Below, in pieces: positions 23,284 through 32,988 of a stretch of DNA of 64,000 bases (its first letter is position 1; the number at the start of each line of letters is the position of its first letter). Made by a program: the position numbers and the translations under genes. Under the pieces are notes generated by a model. It did not search any database, had not been told where the DNA came from, and worked only from the letters and a program-made list of their open reading frames with translations. The DNA is from Prauserella salsuginis (GTDB taxonomy: Bacteria > Actinomycetota > Actinomycetes > Mycobacteriales > Pseudonocardiaceae): assembly GCF_024648885.1 (NCBI RefSeq), contig NZ_JANBBF010000009.1:1-64000 (forward strand), in the 5' to 3' direction.

Positions 23284-23312
23284 GCATCGAACAGTACAGC
23301 GGAGGCTGATCA

Positions 23313-23328
23313 TTCAGCAATCGCTGAA
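23313..23328. promoter_or_regulatory. Candidate CmtR operator
   Basis: TTCAGCAATCGCTGAA has perfect 6-bp arms (TTCAGC/GCTGAA) and a 4-bp centre, immediately upstream of the regulator start. Position and symmetry fit an ArsR-family site. Confidence 0.65.
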
Positions 23329-23365
23329 CCATCACCGGCGGGACACATCACACGGGCACGCCCGG

Positions 23366-24409
<1,044 letters not shown>

Positions 24410-24471
24410 ATCGGTGCCTCCACGGTCGAGTCGGAGACCACCCGCGGACGCACCGTCACGGAAACGCGAAA

Positions 24472-24571
24472 ACGGCCGCCCTCCGGGCGGCCGTGGTGAA
24501 CATGCGCAGGGTCAGGGCCGCCGGTCGGCGGCCCACCACATGGCGATTCGAGTGCGCATACGTCGATGATA
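24472..24571 (-). promoter_or_regulatory. Trp attenuator of trpS
   Basis: On the minus strand, in order: -10-like TATCAT (24566-24571), leader ORF (24559-24512), hairpin 1:2 GGGCCGCC-GAC-CGGCGGCCC style stem (24515-24534), and a terminator with stem ACGGCCGCCC/GGGCGGCCGT (24472-24494) followed by TTTTCGCGTTT. Segment 2 (GGCGGCC) can pair with segment 3 (GGCCGCC), excluding the terminator. The two Trp codons lie just before segment 1, so ribosome stalling there would free segment 2 and let transcription continue. Confidence 0.88.
24512..24559 (-). CDS. trpS leader peptide MRTRIAMWWAADRRP
   Basis: A 15-codon ORF (ATG 24559, TGA 24512-24514) with consecutive Trp codons at positions 8 and 9. The TATCAT hexamer ends 7 bases before the ATG, so the transcript may be leaderless. 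Its only likely role is sensing charged tRNA-Trp. Confidence 0.82.
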   Translation of the reverse strand: MRTRIAMWWAADRRP

Positions 24572-24708
24572 TCCGACCCGCGCTGCCGATCCGCCGACGA
24601 CGCCCACGCAACACGACGGCGCACCGGGGCACGGCTGAGAGCCGACACGGCCGGATTCCGGGGGTTGTCCCCATGGCAGACACCCGCGTGGTTGTGGATC
24701 GTCGGAGC

Positions 24709-25077
24709 ATGACTCGTCCACATGAGCTACTGCGATTCGGCTTCACGGCCTGGCGCCTGCCCGCGCGAAGTCCCGGCTTCGACCGCAAGATAGTCCACTA
24801 TGGACTTTCCGCCGTTGCCGTCGTCGCCGCCGTGCTGATCGTGTACCTGATCCTGGCGGGGTGGCTGTATCCACTGCGACCGGACACGATCGAGCACCTC
24901 GCACATCCGTTCGCGGACGCGCTCGGCGCCGGCACGTGGGGCGGCCCGACATTCGTCGGCGCGTGGGCCGTGCACGCCGCCATCGCGGTCGCCATGCAGC
25001 TCGCGGCGCTGGTGGTCATCGCGCTCTGCCGGGCGGGCATCGTCCCCCGCCGCGGCGGGGGAGGTCAGCTGGAGTGA
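24709..25077 (+). CDS. Small membrane protein of unknown function
   Basis: ATG 24709 follows GTCGGAGC and gives 122 residues (MTRPHELLRFGFTAWRLPAR). Two hydrophobic stretches, LSAVAVVAAVLIVYLILAGW and HAAIAVAMQLAALVVIALCR, flank an acidic-His loop with Pro/Gly (LRPDTIEHLAHPFADALGAG). No family recognised. An in-frame ATG at 24673 would add 12 residues without a better ribosome-binding site. The 3' end overlaps the convergent gene by 13 bases. Confidence 0.6.
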   Translation: MTRPHELLRFGFTAWRLPARSPGFDRKIVHYGLSAVAVVAAVLIVYLILAGWLYPLRPDTIEHLAHPFADALGAGTWGGPTFVGAWAVHAAIAVAMQLAALVVIALCRAGIVPRRGGGGQLE

Positions 25078-25673
25078 CGTTCGCGGTAGTCGAACGGCAC
25101 ACCGCCCTGGGCGCACGCCCGCTCCAGCAGGTCCCGCACCCGCTCGGCCTCAGCCTTGTCCGGCACACCCAGGTTGGCCTTGATCTTCTGCCCGGTGAAC
25201 ACGCTCCGCTGCGGTTCCGTCGTCGTGCGCGCCTTCACCGCCGCACCGTCGGCGAGTACGAGCAGGGCGTGCATACCGACCTTGCCCTTCCCGCCCATAT
25301 TGGTCAGGACCTCCAACCGGAACTGGGACAACTCACGCCACGAGAGCTGGAAACCGCCACGCGTGATCGGACCCGACGGCGTGACGATCAGGTCGATCAG
25401 GTCGTCGCCCGCGTAATTCGCACTGCGCTTCGCCCGCGGATACAGCACCAGCGTGAACATCGCACATCCGGCCACACCGAACGCGAGCAGCAGCCAGCGC
25501 ACCGGCGGCTCCAGGAAGAACGCGAGCACGCCCATGACCAGCAGTTCGAACACGCCCGTGTACAGGTAGGTCGTCGCGAGGCGGTTCTGTGCCGACGAGT
25601 CGGCGACATGACGGTAGATCTCGCCGTGCCGCTGGGCGGGCGGCATGGCCGGGGCACGAACGGGGTCAGTCAT
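25065..25673 (-). CDS. Two-TM membrane protein with C-terminal soluble domain
   Basis: ATG 25673 with GAGGAG upstream gives 202 residues (MTDPVRAPAMPPAQRHGEIY). Helices at about 36-55 (TGVFELLVMGVLAFFLE) and 58-80 (WLLLAFGVAGCAMFTLVLYP) precede a beta-rich domain (DLIDLIVTPSGPITRGGFQL, QFRLEVLTNMGG). The C-terminus is a short helical tail. The domain layout resembles bacterial PH-like membrane proteins; no function can be assigned. Confidence 0.65.
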   Translation of the reverse strand: MTDPVRAPAMPPAQRHGEIYRHVADSSAQNRLATTYLYTGVFELLVMGVLAFFLEPPVRWLLLAFGVAGCAMFTLVLYPRAKRSANYAGDDLIDLIVTPSGPITRGGFQLSWRELSQFRLEVLTNMGGKGKVGMHALLVLADGAAVKARTTTEPQRSVFTGQKIKANLGVPDKAEAERVRDLLERACAQGGVPFDYRERHSS

Positions 25674-25861
25674 GACACTCCTCGGACGTCGGGCAGCACC
25701 GCGGATCCTACGAGAACCGACACGTCGGTGGTGCCGGATTCCGCGTTCCCGCACCGGCACCGGCTCGCGGCGGCACGAGCGGCCGCCACCGTGTGGACGG
25801 TCGGCGTCGTGGGCACCGGGGCCGGCGAGTATGGGACGGCGGGTGCTGGGATCGGCGAGTG

Positions 25862-25892
25862 TTGACTTCAAGTTAACTCGAAGTCCTAGCGT
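25862..25892 (+). promoter_or_regulatory. MerR-type (SoxR-like) promoter of the MBL hydrolase
   Basis: TTGACT (25862-25867) and TAGCGT (25887-25892) are separated by 19 bp, the over-long spacing of MerR-activated promoters. The spacer holds the dyad GACTTC-N10-GAAGTC with a central AAGTTAACT, close to the known SoxR box core. No merR gene is adjacent. Confidence 0.6.
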
Positions 25893-25920
25893 TCCTTTCA
25901 AACGAGAGAAGGGAACCGAG

Positions 25921-26571
25921 ATGAGGAAGATCGCCGACGACCTGTGGGAAACCGAACCCGAGTACCCGTTCCCCGGGCTGAGCACCCACGCCTACCTCTG
26001 GCTCGCCCCGGCCGGCAACGTGCTGTTCTACAACACGACCCACGACACCGAGTTCGACCGCATGGCCGAGCTGGGCGGAGTCGCCGACCACTACCTGAGC
26101 CACCAGGACGAGATCGCACCGTCGCTCCGGACGATCAAGGAACGCTTCGGCTCGACCCTGCACACCCACGCGACCGAAGCCGACCTGGCAAGCGAGGTCA
26201 CCCCGGTCGACGACGCCTTCGAAGGCAGGCACGTGACCGCCTCGGGAATCGACGTGATCCCGACACCGGGACACACCCCCGGCAGCGCCTGCTTCCTAGT
26301 GCCCGTTTCCGGTCGGACGTATCTGTTCACGGGCGACACGCTCTACGTCGACCCGAACGGCCACTGGCGCGCCGGCTACATCCCCGGCATGAGCGACCAC
26401 GCTCAGCTCACGTCGAGCCTGGGCGACCTGGCGACGCTGGAACCCGATGTCGTCGTCTCCAGCGCGTTCGCCGGCGACTCCGGAGTGACCGAACTGGGGG
26501 AGCGCAGGTGGGCGGACTGCGTACAGGAGGCACTGGCCGCGCTCGAACCACAAGCGGCGAGCAGCAGCTGA
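25921..26571 (+). CDS. MBL-fold metallo-hydrolase-like protein
   Basis: A 216-residue protein from ATG 25921 after a purine-rich leader. It shows the MBL fold order: MRKIADDLWETEPEYPFPGL, HAYLWLAPAGNVLFYNTTHD, VADHYLSHQDE, IDVIPTPGHTPGSACFL and YLFTGDTLYVD. The usual HxHxDH metal motif is replaced by SHQDE with only the first His kept, while the later His (PTPGHTPGS) and Asp (FTGDTL) remain, so metal binding is altered or mononuclear. It has a MerR-type promoter, suggesting redox or toxin induction. Confidence 0.8.
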   Translation: MRKIADDLWETEPEYPFPGLSTHAYLWLAPAGNVLFYNTTHDTEFDRMAELGGVADHYLSHQDEIAPSLRTIKERFGSTLHTHATEADLASEVTPVDDAFEGRHVTASGIDVIPTPGHTPGSACFLVPVSGRTYLFTGDTLYVDPNGHWRAGYIPGMSDHAQLTSSLGDLATLEPDVVVSSAFAGDSGVTELGERRWADCVQEALAALEPQAASSS

Positions 26572-27093
26572 CACACGGTGTCCGGACGCCCGGGCGATAC
26601 ACGAGCGTCCGGACGCCGTGCTCTGCCGCGTCACGGCGACGGGGTCGTGGCGGGGCCGCCGTAGCGACGGGACCGCGGCGGCACCACAACCGCGGCGGCG
26701 GAACCACGGCGGTGTCACCACGGCGGCGCCACGGCCACGGCGTCACGCCCAGACAGCTCTAGTGCCACGGCGCCGCGGTTCCAGCACGGCGCTGCGACCG
26801 CGGCGCGCCACACCGCCACACCCGCCTCGATCACCGCCCCAACCTCGATCACCGCCCCAACCTCGACCGCCGCACCCATCCCCACCGCTGCAACGTCCGA
26901 ACCATCCGGGTGACGACCGATCGCGCGCACGAGAATCGGGATATAGCAGGCGAAGCGCACAAGAGGACCCGACCACAGCCACCATTCGGGTGATGCATGC
27001 CATTCGATGTCACGGCGTGATAACGGACAGGGGAAGTGCGGCGATACGCCGGATGACCCCATACACATCCCCGACGCGAGATGGAGATGGCCC
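26572..27093. other. Intergenic region with imperfect GC repeats
   Basis: An imperfect long hairpin (26573-26620, arms around GTCCGGACG) follows the MBL gene and may terminate it. From 26640 to 26760 runs a degenerate ACCACGGCGGCG-type repeat. CTCGATCACCGCCCCAAC is perfectly duplicated at 26826-26843 and 26844-26861. No gene is supported. Confidence 0.5.
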
Positions 27094-27240
27094 ATGTGGA
27101 CATCTGCCTCGGCGGGTGCGCTCGGAATCGCAGGACTGGCCGCATGGTCGGTCACGGGCGTGCCCGCATTCCTGGTGGCAGGACTGGCGTTCCTGCTGCT
27201 GCTTTCGCTCGTGGTGCTGTCACCGAGCCCCTCGCGGTAA
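27094..27240 (+). CDS. Small single-pass membrane peptide (48 aa)
   Basis: ATG 27094 with GGAG nine bases upstream opens a 48-residue product, MWTSASAGALGIAGLAAWSV then TGVPAFLVAGLAFLLLLSLV. It is nearly all hydrophobic and ends SPSPSR. The ribosome-binding site and the hydrophobic run favour a real small membrane protein, but no homologue is recognised. Confidence 0.45.
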   Translation: MWTSASAGALGIAGLAAWSVTGVPAFLVAGLAFLLLLSLVVLSPSPSR

Positions 27241-27595
27241 CACCGCGACAGGCACCACGTACACGTCGGCCGAGCACGCCAACCCCGGGCGCGCGCCGCG
27301 GACACCCCCGATCGCCACGAAGGAACCTCCCCGGTTCCGTCCCGAATCGTGACGAGTCCGCGACGTCGCAGGCGATGCAGGCCGTCGGTGACCGGACACG
27401 AACGGCGCCGGACCGGTAGCCCCGAACCGGCCGGCGCCGTTCGTGCCCATCCCGTGCGACGAACCCGTTCCCCGGGGCAACCTGGTTGAATCCGATCGAA
27501 CACCGCCACGCGGAGCGTTCCCCTTCGGGTGGCGATGGGAGACGGGTGGACGCAACCACGGGGTCCACGGGGTTCGTCCGCCACAGGAGGCGTGC
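27241..27595. other. Intergenic region with inverted repeat
   Basis: Contains AACGGCGCCGGACCGGT (27399-27415) facing ACCGGCCGGCGCCGTT (about 27427-27442), a strong hairpin that may terminate upstream transcription or attenuate the hydrolase. No gene supported. Confidence 0.45.
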
Positions 27596-28282
27596 ATGGG
27601 TATGCGCACGATTGCGCTGGTGCACAGTCCGTTCCTCGGGCCGGGGAGCATGCGCCCGCTCGCCGACGTGCTCGTCGCACGCGGACATCGCGTCGTCGTC
27701 CCCGATCTACGCGACGGCCTGCGGGCCACGCCGTGCCACGACGGCATCGCCGCCCGGTTCGCGGCCCAGGTTCCCGGCGAGCCACTGCTCGTCGCCGGGC
27801 ACAGCGGCGCAGGCCCGCTCCTGCCACATCTCGCGCGGCCCCGCCCCGGCAGTCACGTCGTCTATGTCGACGCCGGCCTGCCCACTCCGGGCCGGAGCTG
27901 GCACGACACCGCACCCGCCGAGCTCTACGACACCCTGGCGAGCGGCGCCACCGTCGAGGACACCGGCGACCGCACCGAACTGCTCCTGCAGCCCTGGCAC
28001 ACGTGGTTCGACCCGAGCCCACTCACCAGCGAGGCCCTCCGCGACGCCGTCCTGCCCGACGAACCGCGCGTGCCCGTGCGGTTCCTCCGCGAGCCGCGTC
28101 CCCACACCGATGAGCCACCGAGCGCCTACCTGCGGCTGTCGGCCCCCTACGACAGTGCCGCCGAGCACGCACGCGCCCGCCACCTGCCCGTCCGGTCACT
28201 CCCGGCGAGTCACCTCGCCACGGTGGACGATCCCGAACCGGTCGCAGCGGCCGTCGAAACGCTGGCCCGCGCCCTCGACTGA
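27596..28282 (+). CDS. Alpha/beta hydrolase
   Basis: ATG 27596 with a perfect AGGAGG upstream gives 228 residues. The pattern IALVHSPFLGPGSMRPLADV, RGHRVVVPDLRDGL, nucleophile elbow LLVAGHSGAGPLLPHLA and late LPASHLATVDDPEPVAAAVE places it in the alpha/beta hydrolase superfamily with catalytic Ser in GHSGAG and His in SHLATVD. It is compact and lacks a lid. The substrate is unknown. Confidence 0.85.
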   Translation: MGMRTIALVHSPFLGPGSMRPLADVLVARGHRVVVPDLRDGLRATPCHDGIAARFAAQVPGEPLLVAGHSGAGPLLPHLARPRPGSHVVYVDAGLPTPGRSWHDTAPAELYDTLASGATVEDTGDRTELLLQPWHTWFDPSPLTSEALRDAVLPDEPRVPVRFLREPRPHTDEPPSAYLRLSAPYDSAAEHARARHLPVRSLPASHLATVDDPEPVAAAVETLARALD

Positions 28283-28351
28283 AGGTCGGACCCGTCGGGC
28301 ATCCTGGGCCGAGCCACGCACCGCCGCCGACGCCGACGTCCTGGGGCCATC

Positions 28352-28912
28352 ATGCGCACGCTCGCCATCACGCAGAACATGACGCTCGACGGCTGCGTCG
28401 AGATGCTCGATTCCTGGTCTGACCCGACGGTCGAGTTCGACCCGACAGCCGACAACACCGAGCTCGTCGCGGAGAATCGCCGCCATCAGGACCGGTGCGA
28501 CGCGGTCCTGCTCGGCAGGCAGACGTTCGAGGACTTCCGCGGCTTCTGGCCGAACCAGACCGGCGAGGTCGCCGACTTCCTAGACCGGGTCGACAAGTAC
28601 GTGGTCACCGGCACGCTGACCGACCCCGGCTGGCAGAACACCCACCTCATCGGCACCGACGACCCGGTCGCGGCGATCCGCGAGCTCAAAGAACAACCGG
28701 GTTCGGACATCGTCGTCACGGGCAGCATCACGCTCTGCCACTCGCTCATCCGGGCAGGCCTCGTCGACGAGTACCGCCTCTTCGGCTATCCCGTCGTGCA
28801 GGGGCGCGGGCGCAGGCTGTTCCCCGACGGCTTCACGCTGCCCCGAATGGCGTTGCGTGACATGAAGTCGTTCCCCGGCGGCATCACCTACACCTGCCAC
28901 ACCCCGAGCTGA
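28352..28912 (+). CDS. Dihydrofolate reductase-like (RibD C-terminal domain) protein
   Basis: A 186-residue protein, MRTLAITQNMTLDGCVEMLD, then AVLLGRQTFEDFRGFWPNQT, KYVVTGTLTDPGWQNTHLIG, AIRELKEQPGSDIVVTGSIT and the closing VDEYRLFGYPVVQGRGRRLF. This is the RibD_C/DHFR-like fold common in actinobacteria as stand-alone proteins of unknown substrate; NADPH binding is likely. Monocistronic. Confidence 0.88.
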   Translation: MRTLAITQNMTLDGCVEMLDSWSDPTVEFDPTADNTELVAENRRHQDRCDAVLLGRQTFEDFRGFWPNQTGEVADFLDRVDKYVVTGTLTDPGWQNTHLIGTDDPVAAIRELKEQPGSDIVVTGSITLCHSLIRAGLVDEYRLFGYPVVQGRGRRLFPDGFTLPRMALRDMKSFPGGITYTCHTPS

Positions 28913-28933
28913 AACCGCAGCTCGGCCGGCGGG

Positions 28934-29266
28934 TCAACGTCGGCGTTTCGCCCGTTCGGGTGCCTTGCGGTTCCAGGACTCCTCGATCAGTTCGTGCAGT
29001 TGCGCCTCGTCGACGATGTCGAGGTCGACGAGGATCGCGCCGTAACCGTCGTAGTGCGACGTGGTGTAGAAGGCCGGTTCACCGGAGGCCAGTAGTGCTT
29101 CCTTCTCGTCCAGGCCGCACAGCAGCACCAGCCCGCCCTCGGCGTCGGTGCGCAGTCGCGCGAAGCTCTTGCCGTTGACCTTCAGTGCGGGCGTGCCGTA
29201 CGAGGTCGACTCCTCGACTTCCGGCAACGCGGTCGCGAACGTCACCACGTCGGCCCATTTCGGCAT
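28934..29266 (-). CDS. MmcQ/YjbR family DNA-binding protein
   Basis: A 110-residue protein with the YjbR pattern: VVTFATALPEVEESTSYGTP, ALKVNGKSFARLRTDAEGGL, LDEKEALLASGEPAFYTTSH, YDGYGAILVDLDIVDEAQLH and LIEESWNRKAPERAKRRR. These small cytosolic proteins have a CyaY-like fold and an uncertain role. Length agrees with the family. Confidence 0.88.
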   Translation of the reverse strand: MPKWADVVTFATALPEVEESTSYGTPALKVNGKSFARLRTDAEGGLVLLCGLDEKEALLASGEPAFYTTSHYDGYGAILVDLDIVDEAQLHELIEESWNRKAPERAKRRR

Positions 29267-29332
29267 CCCGGCACACCCCTCTTACCGGTCGGCGTCTGTT
29301 CCTGCCGGCACCCGCTCACCGGGCGTGGCCGG

Positions 29333-29524
29333 CTACGACGAGCGTTCCCGCAGTTCGGCCTGGAATCTCGCGGGCGCAAGCGGGTCGACCTCGCCGAGGG
29401 CCGCGAGCTGCGCGTCCCTGCTGCGGGCACGCTGACGGTCAGCGCGGCGGTCTTCCCACGTCACGATGACCGCGGCGACAGCAAGCAGCAGGACGAAAAG
29501 CCCGAGCACCGATGCCAAGTACAC
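29333..29524 (-). CDS. Small membrane-anchored protein
   Basis: From GTG 29524 with AAAGGAG upstream, 63 residues: an N-terminal helix YLASVLGLFVLLLAVAAVIV followed by a charged region rich in Arg/Asp (TWEDRRADRQRARSRDAQLA). The strong ribosome-binding site and the TM helix support expression. No family is recognised; it resembles many small actinobacterial type I membrane peptides. Confidence 0.6.
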   Translation of the reverse strand: MYLASVLGLFVLLLAVAAVIVTWEDRRADRQRARSRDAQLAALGEVDPLAPARFQAELRERSS

Positions 29525-29855
29525 GCCATCTCCTTTGATGCCGGCCTGTGTGGCAGATCACACAGCATAGGCAATCGGTCACCCTCGGCGCCACCCCACC
29601 GCCCGGATCGCTACGGAACGTCTCCACGAACCGGCTGTGACCAGCGATGTATCAACCGTTTGCGCGCCGCAACCAGCGCGTAGCCGACCGAAAGGGCACA
29701 CTCCGCCTAGGAACTGAATAAAACATCGGCTCATCGCGTCATGAGGTCGAGGCTCGCCAGTCACAGCTGCGAACGACAGCGAGCAGATCTCGCCGGGGGA
29801 CCGTGGCGACACGGCGGCGAACACGTCCGCGAGGACGTGCGGAGACGGAGTGGTT
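29525..29855. other. Intergenic region before the LuxR regulator
   Basis: About 330 bases between the divergent small membrane gene and the LuxR gene. I see no gene, clear palindrome or terminator; the promoters of both flanking genes must lie here. Confidence 0.5.
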
Positions 29856-30704
29856 ATGGCGCAAAGCATCGACAGAAGCCGCCCAGCAGGCGGCCTGGGA
29901 CCTTCGGGAACGCGAACCCTCACGGTCGCGGCCCTCGACCCGGTCCCGGTCTTCCGGGAAGGCCTGAACGTCCTGGTCAGCAAGACGCCGGGACTGCAGT
30001 GGGCGGGCCACGCAGCGAGTCATCACGCGTCGCTGCAGCTGTGTGAACAGCTGCGGCCGAACATCGTGATCCTGGACTCGGGCTTCGATCCGCACTGCCA
30101 CCTGGTGCGACTGCTCCGGGACGGCGATCCGACGCTGGTCGTCGTGGTGCTGGTTCGGGATGCGCACCGCACCCCGCAGTTCCTGTCGGCTGCATCGGCC
30201 GCGGGTGCCCACGCGACCGTGCCGCGCACGGCCGAGCCCCGCCGCCTCGCGGAGGCGATCCGGCGGGCACACATCGACCGCCGCTACACCGATCCGGCGC
30301 TCGCCGCGCTGACGGCGCGTCCGAAGCGGCAGCCTGCGGCCGACGCGACGGGCACGGGCGGCAAGCAGCAGATGCCACTGTCGCGACGCGAGTACCAGGT
30401 GCTGCAGCTGGTGGCTGAAGGTCTGGAGAACTCGGCGATCGCCAAGACGCTGTTCCTGTCCGTGGAAACCGTGCGCACGCACGTCAAGAGCATCCTGCGC
30501 AAGCTGTCGGCGCGAGACCGTACGCACGCGGTGACGAAGGCGTTCCGGTCGGGAATCCTCATCCCGCGCCCCGAGGAGAACACGGCGCCGTCGGCCGACA
30601 GCTCGCCGGGACCGCCGCCGCAACATGCCCCGCAGGCGCACACTCCGCCCCAGCACGCCCCGGCGGCGAACACGTCGTCGGCACCGCCGACCGCACCGGC
30701 CTGA
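29856..30704 (+). CDS. Orphan LuxR/NarL-type response regulator with degenerate receiver
   Basis: ATG 29856 (GGAG nearby) gives 282 residues. Residues 22-142 form a receiver: [20 protein letters not shown], phosphoacceptor VILD with Asp74, and a late TVPRTA where the conserved Lys is Arg124; only one acidic residue (Asp28) remains of the usual pair. The C-terminus is a NarL-type helix-turn-helix ([52 protein letters not shown]), followed by a Pro/Ala-rich tail. No histidine kinase is adjacent, so signalling may be phosphorylation-independent. Confidence 0.88.
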   Translation: MAQSIDRSRPAGGLGPSGTRTLTVAALDPVPVFREGLNVLVSKTPGLQWAGHAASHHASLQLCEQLRPNIVILDSGFDPHCHLVRLLRDGDPTLVVVVLVRDAHRTPQFLSAASAAGAHATVPRTAEPRRLAEAIRRAHIDRRYTDPALAALTARPKRQPAADATGTGGKQQMPLSRREYQVLQLVAEGLENSAIAKTLFLSVETVRTHVKSILRKLSARDRTHAVTKAFRSGILIPRPEENTAPSADSSPGPPPQHAPQAHTPPQHAPAANTSSAPPTAPA

Positions 30705-30821
30705 CGCGGCCACCGCGCCCCGGGCCACTCGCGGTTCACCCGGAGTCACGCTGTCGCGACCATCCGAAAGGACGGAAGAGCGGAGACGAGACCCAGAAAA
30801 CACCGCTACGACTTGCCGCCG

Positions 30822-30837
30822 ATTACTTAGTAGTAAT
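30822..30837. promoter_or_regulatory. Candidate TetR-type operator upstream of fadE5
   Basis: ATTACTTAGTAGTAAT is a perfect 16-bp dyad (ATTACT/AGTAAT) in a notably AT-rich patch 124 bases before fadE5. It probably overlaps the promoter. Confidence 0.6.
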
Positions 30838-30960
30838 ATCCTTAAGTTACCGGCGAGTAGGGCCGTGTTGTCCGGAGCTGTCCACAACACGGGCTGTGTA
30901 TGGACGTACGAACAGCGCCCCGGCCGCCACACCCGAACAACCTTCGTACGGAGCGACGAC

Positions 30961-32805
30961 ATGGGCCACTACAAGAGCAACGTGCGGGACCTGGAGTTCA
31001 ACCTCTTCGAGGTCCTCGGCATCCAGGACCGGCTCGGCAAAGGCGTACTGGCCGAGTCCGACGAAGACACCGCCCGCGGCGTGCTGTCCGAGCTGAACAA
31101 CCTCGCGACGGGACCGCTGGCCGAGTCGTTCGAGGACGCCGACCGCAACCCGCCGGTGTACGACCCGAAGACCTTCTCCGCCACGCTGCCGGAGTCGTTC
31201 AAGAAGAGCTACCAGCAGCTGTGGGACGGCGAGTGGTGGCGGCTGGGCCTGACCAACAAGCTCGGCGGCTTCGGCCTTCCGCCGACGGTGCAGTGGGCCG
31301 CCTCCGAGCTGATCCTCGGCGCGAACCCGGCGCTGTACATGTACATGGCAGGCCCGAACTTCGCGATGGTCGTCGACCAGAACGGCACCGAGGAGCAGCA
31401 GCGCTGGGCGCAGCTCATGATCGACCGCGCCTGGGGCGCCACGATGGTGCTGACCGAGCCGGACGCCGGTTCGGACGTCGGCGCGGGCCGCACCAAGGCC
31501 GTGCAGCAGGAGGACGGCTCCTGGCACATCGAGGGCGTCAAGCGCTTCATCACCTCGGCCGACCAGGACATGACCGAGAACATCATGCACCTGGTGCTGG
31601 CCCGCCCCGAGGGTCACGGCCCCGGCACCAAGGGCTTGTCGTTGTTCCTCGTGCCGAAGTACCACTTCGACACCAACACCGGCGAGATCGGCGAGCGCAA
31701 CGGCGCCTACGTCACCAACGTCGAGCACAAGATGGGCCTGAAGGTCTCCACCACGTGTGAGCTGACGTTCGGCCAGCACGGCACGCCCGCCAAGGGCTGG
31801 CTGCTGGGCGAGGTGCACAACGGCATCGCGCAGATGTTCCAGGTCATCGAGTACGCGCGCATGATGGTCGGCACGAAGGCCATCGCGACGCTGTCGACCG
31901 GTTACCTCAACGCGCTCGAGTTCGCCAAGGAGCGCGTGCAGGGTCCGGACCTGACCAAGCAGACCGACAAGAGCGCCCCGCGCGTGACGATCACGCACCA
32001 CCCGGACGTGCGCCGCAGCCTCATGCTGCAGAAGGCCTACGCCGAGGGCATGCGCGCCGTGTACCTCTACACGGCGTCGTTCCAGGACCAGGTGTGGACG
32101 CAGGAGGACCCTGGCTCCGACGAGGAGTCGATCAAGCTCGCCGAGCGCGTCAACGATCTGCTGCTGCCGATCGTCAAGGGCGTCGGCTCCGAGCGCGCCA
32201 CCGAGCAGCTGGTGCAGTCGCTGCAGACGTTCGGCGGTTCCGGCTTCCTGCAGGACTACCCGATCGAGCAGTACATCCGTGACTCGAAGATCGACTCGCT
32301 CTACGAGGGCACCACGGCCATCCAGTCGATGGACTTCTTCTTCCGGAAGATCGTCCGCGACAAGGGCCAGGCGCTGACCTACATCGCCGGCGAGATCTCG
32401 AAGTTCGTGGAAGGCGGAGCGTCCGAGCCCGATTCGCGCCTGAAGAAGGAGCGGGAGCTGCTCAAGCAGGCTCTCGACGACGTCCAGGGCATGCTCGGCT
32501 CGATGATCGGCAACCTGACCTCGGCGCAGGAGGACGTGAACAACGTCTACAAGGTCGGCCAGCACAGCGTGCGGTTCCTGCTCTCGGCCGGCGACCTGAT
32601 CGTCGGCTGGAAGCTGCTGCAGCAGGCCGAGATCGCGCTGGGCAAGCTCGACGAGGCGAGCGGCAAGGACAAGTCGTTCTACGAGGGCAAGGTCGCCGTG
32701 GCGTCGTTCTTCGCCAAGCAGGTGCTGCCGGAGCTCACGGCCCGCCGCGCCATCGCGGAGGCCGCCGACAACGACCTGATGGAGGTCGACGAAGCGGCGT
32801 TCTGA
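30961..32805 (+). CDS. fadE5: Acyl-CoA dehydrogenase, FadE5 type
   Basis: A 614-residue flavoenzyme from ATG 30961, the usual length of mycobacterial FadE5 (about 611). The opening [20 protein letters not shown] and [20 protein letters not shown] match that subfamily closely. Core motifs: [60 protein letters not shown], and the catalytic-base region [20 protein letters not shown] with the Glu in LYEGT. FadE5 oxidises a broad range of acyl-CoAs in beta-oxidation with FAD. A perfect dyad upstream suggests TetR control; a strong bidirectional terminator follows. Confidence 0.93.
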   Translation: MGHYKSNVRDLEFNLFEVLGIQDRLGKGVLAESDEDTARGVLSELNNLATGPLAESFEDADRNPPVYDPKTFSATLPESFKKSYQQLWDGEWWRLGLTNKLGGFGLPPTVQWAASELILGANPALYMYMAGPNFAMVVDQNGTEEQQRWAQLMIDRAWGATMVLTEPDAGSDVGAGRTKAVQQEDGSWHIEGVKRFITSADQDMTENIMHLVLARPEGHGPGTKGLSLFLVPKYHFDTNTGEIGERNGAYVTNVEHKMGLKVSTTCELTFGQHGTPAKGWLLGEVHNGIAQMFQVIEYARMMVGTKAIATLSTGYLNALEFAKERVQGPDLTKQTDKSAPRVTITHHPDVRRSLMLQKAYAEGMRAVYLYTASFQDQVWTQEDPGSDEESIKLAERVNDLLLPIVKGVGSERATEQLVQSLQTFGGSGFLQDYPIEQYIRDSKIDSLYEGTTAIQSMDFFFRKIVRDKGQALTYIAGEISKFVEGGASEPDSRLKKERELLKQALDDVQGMLGSMIGNLTSAQEDVNNVYKVGQHSVRFLLSAGDLIVGWKLLQQAEIALGKLDEASGKDKSFYEGKVAVASFFAKQVLPELTARRAIAEAADNDLMEVDEAAF

Positions 32806-32830
32806 TCCCCGCGATCGAACACCACGACCG

Positions 32831-32879
32831 AAAAGGGCACCCCGGCCGCGACTCGATTCGCGCGCCGGGGTGCCCTTTT
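32831..32879. terminator. Strong bidirectional terminator after fadE5
   Basis: AAAAGGGCACCCCGGC (32831-32846) and GCCGGGGTGCCCTTTT (32864-32879) form a perfect 16-bp stem whose ends supply A and T runs for both directions. Confidence 0.92.
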
Positions 32880-32988
32880 CGTGTTCGTTCGCCTGAACTG
32901 CGGGTTGGCAGTGCGATCATTGGGTACGCACAGACTGCCGCCCGCCGTCGGCGGGCGGGAGCGCACGCAGACACGCAGGAGGCTCGGC

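Noticed and set aside
30847-32565. 572-codon minus-strand frame opposite fadE5
   Set aside because: Low-complexity Leu/Arg/Asp/His translation; fadE5 on the plus strand has clear motifs throughout.
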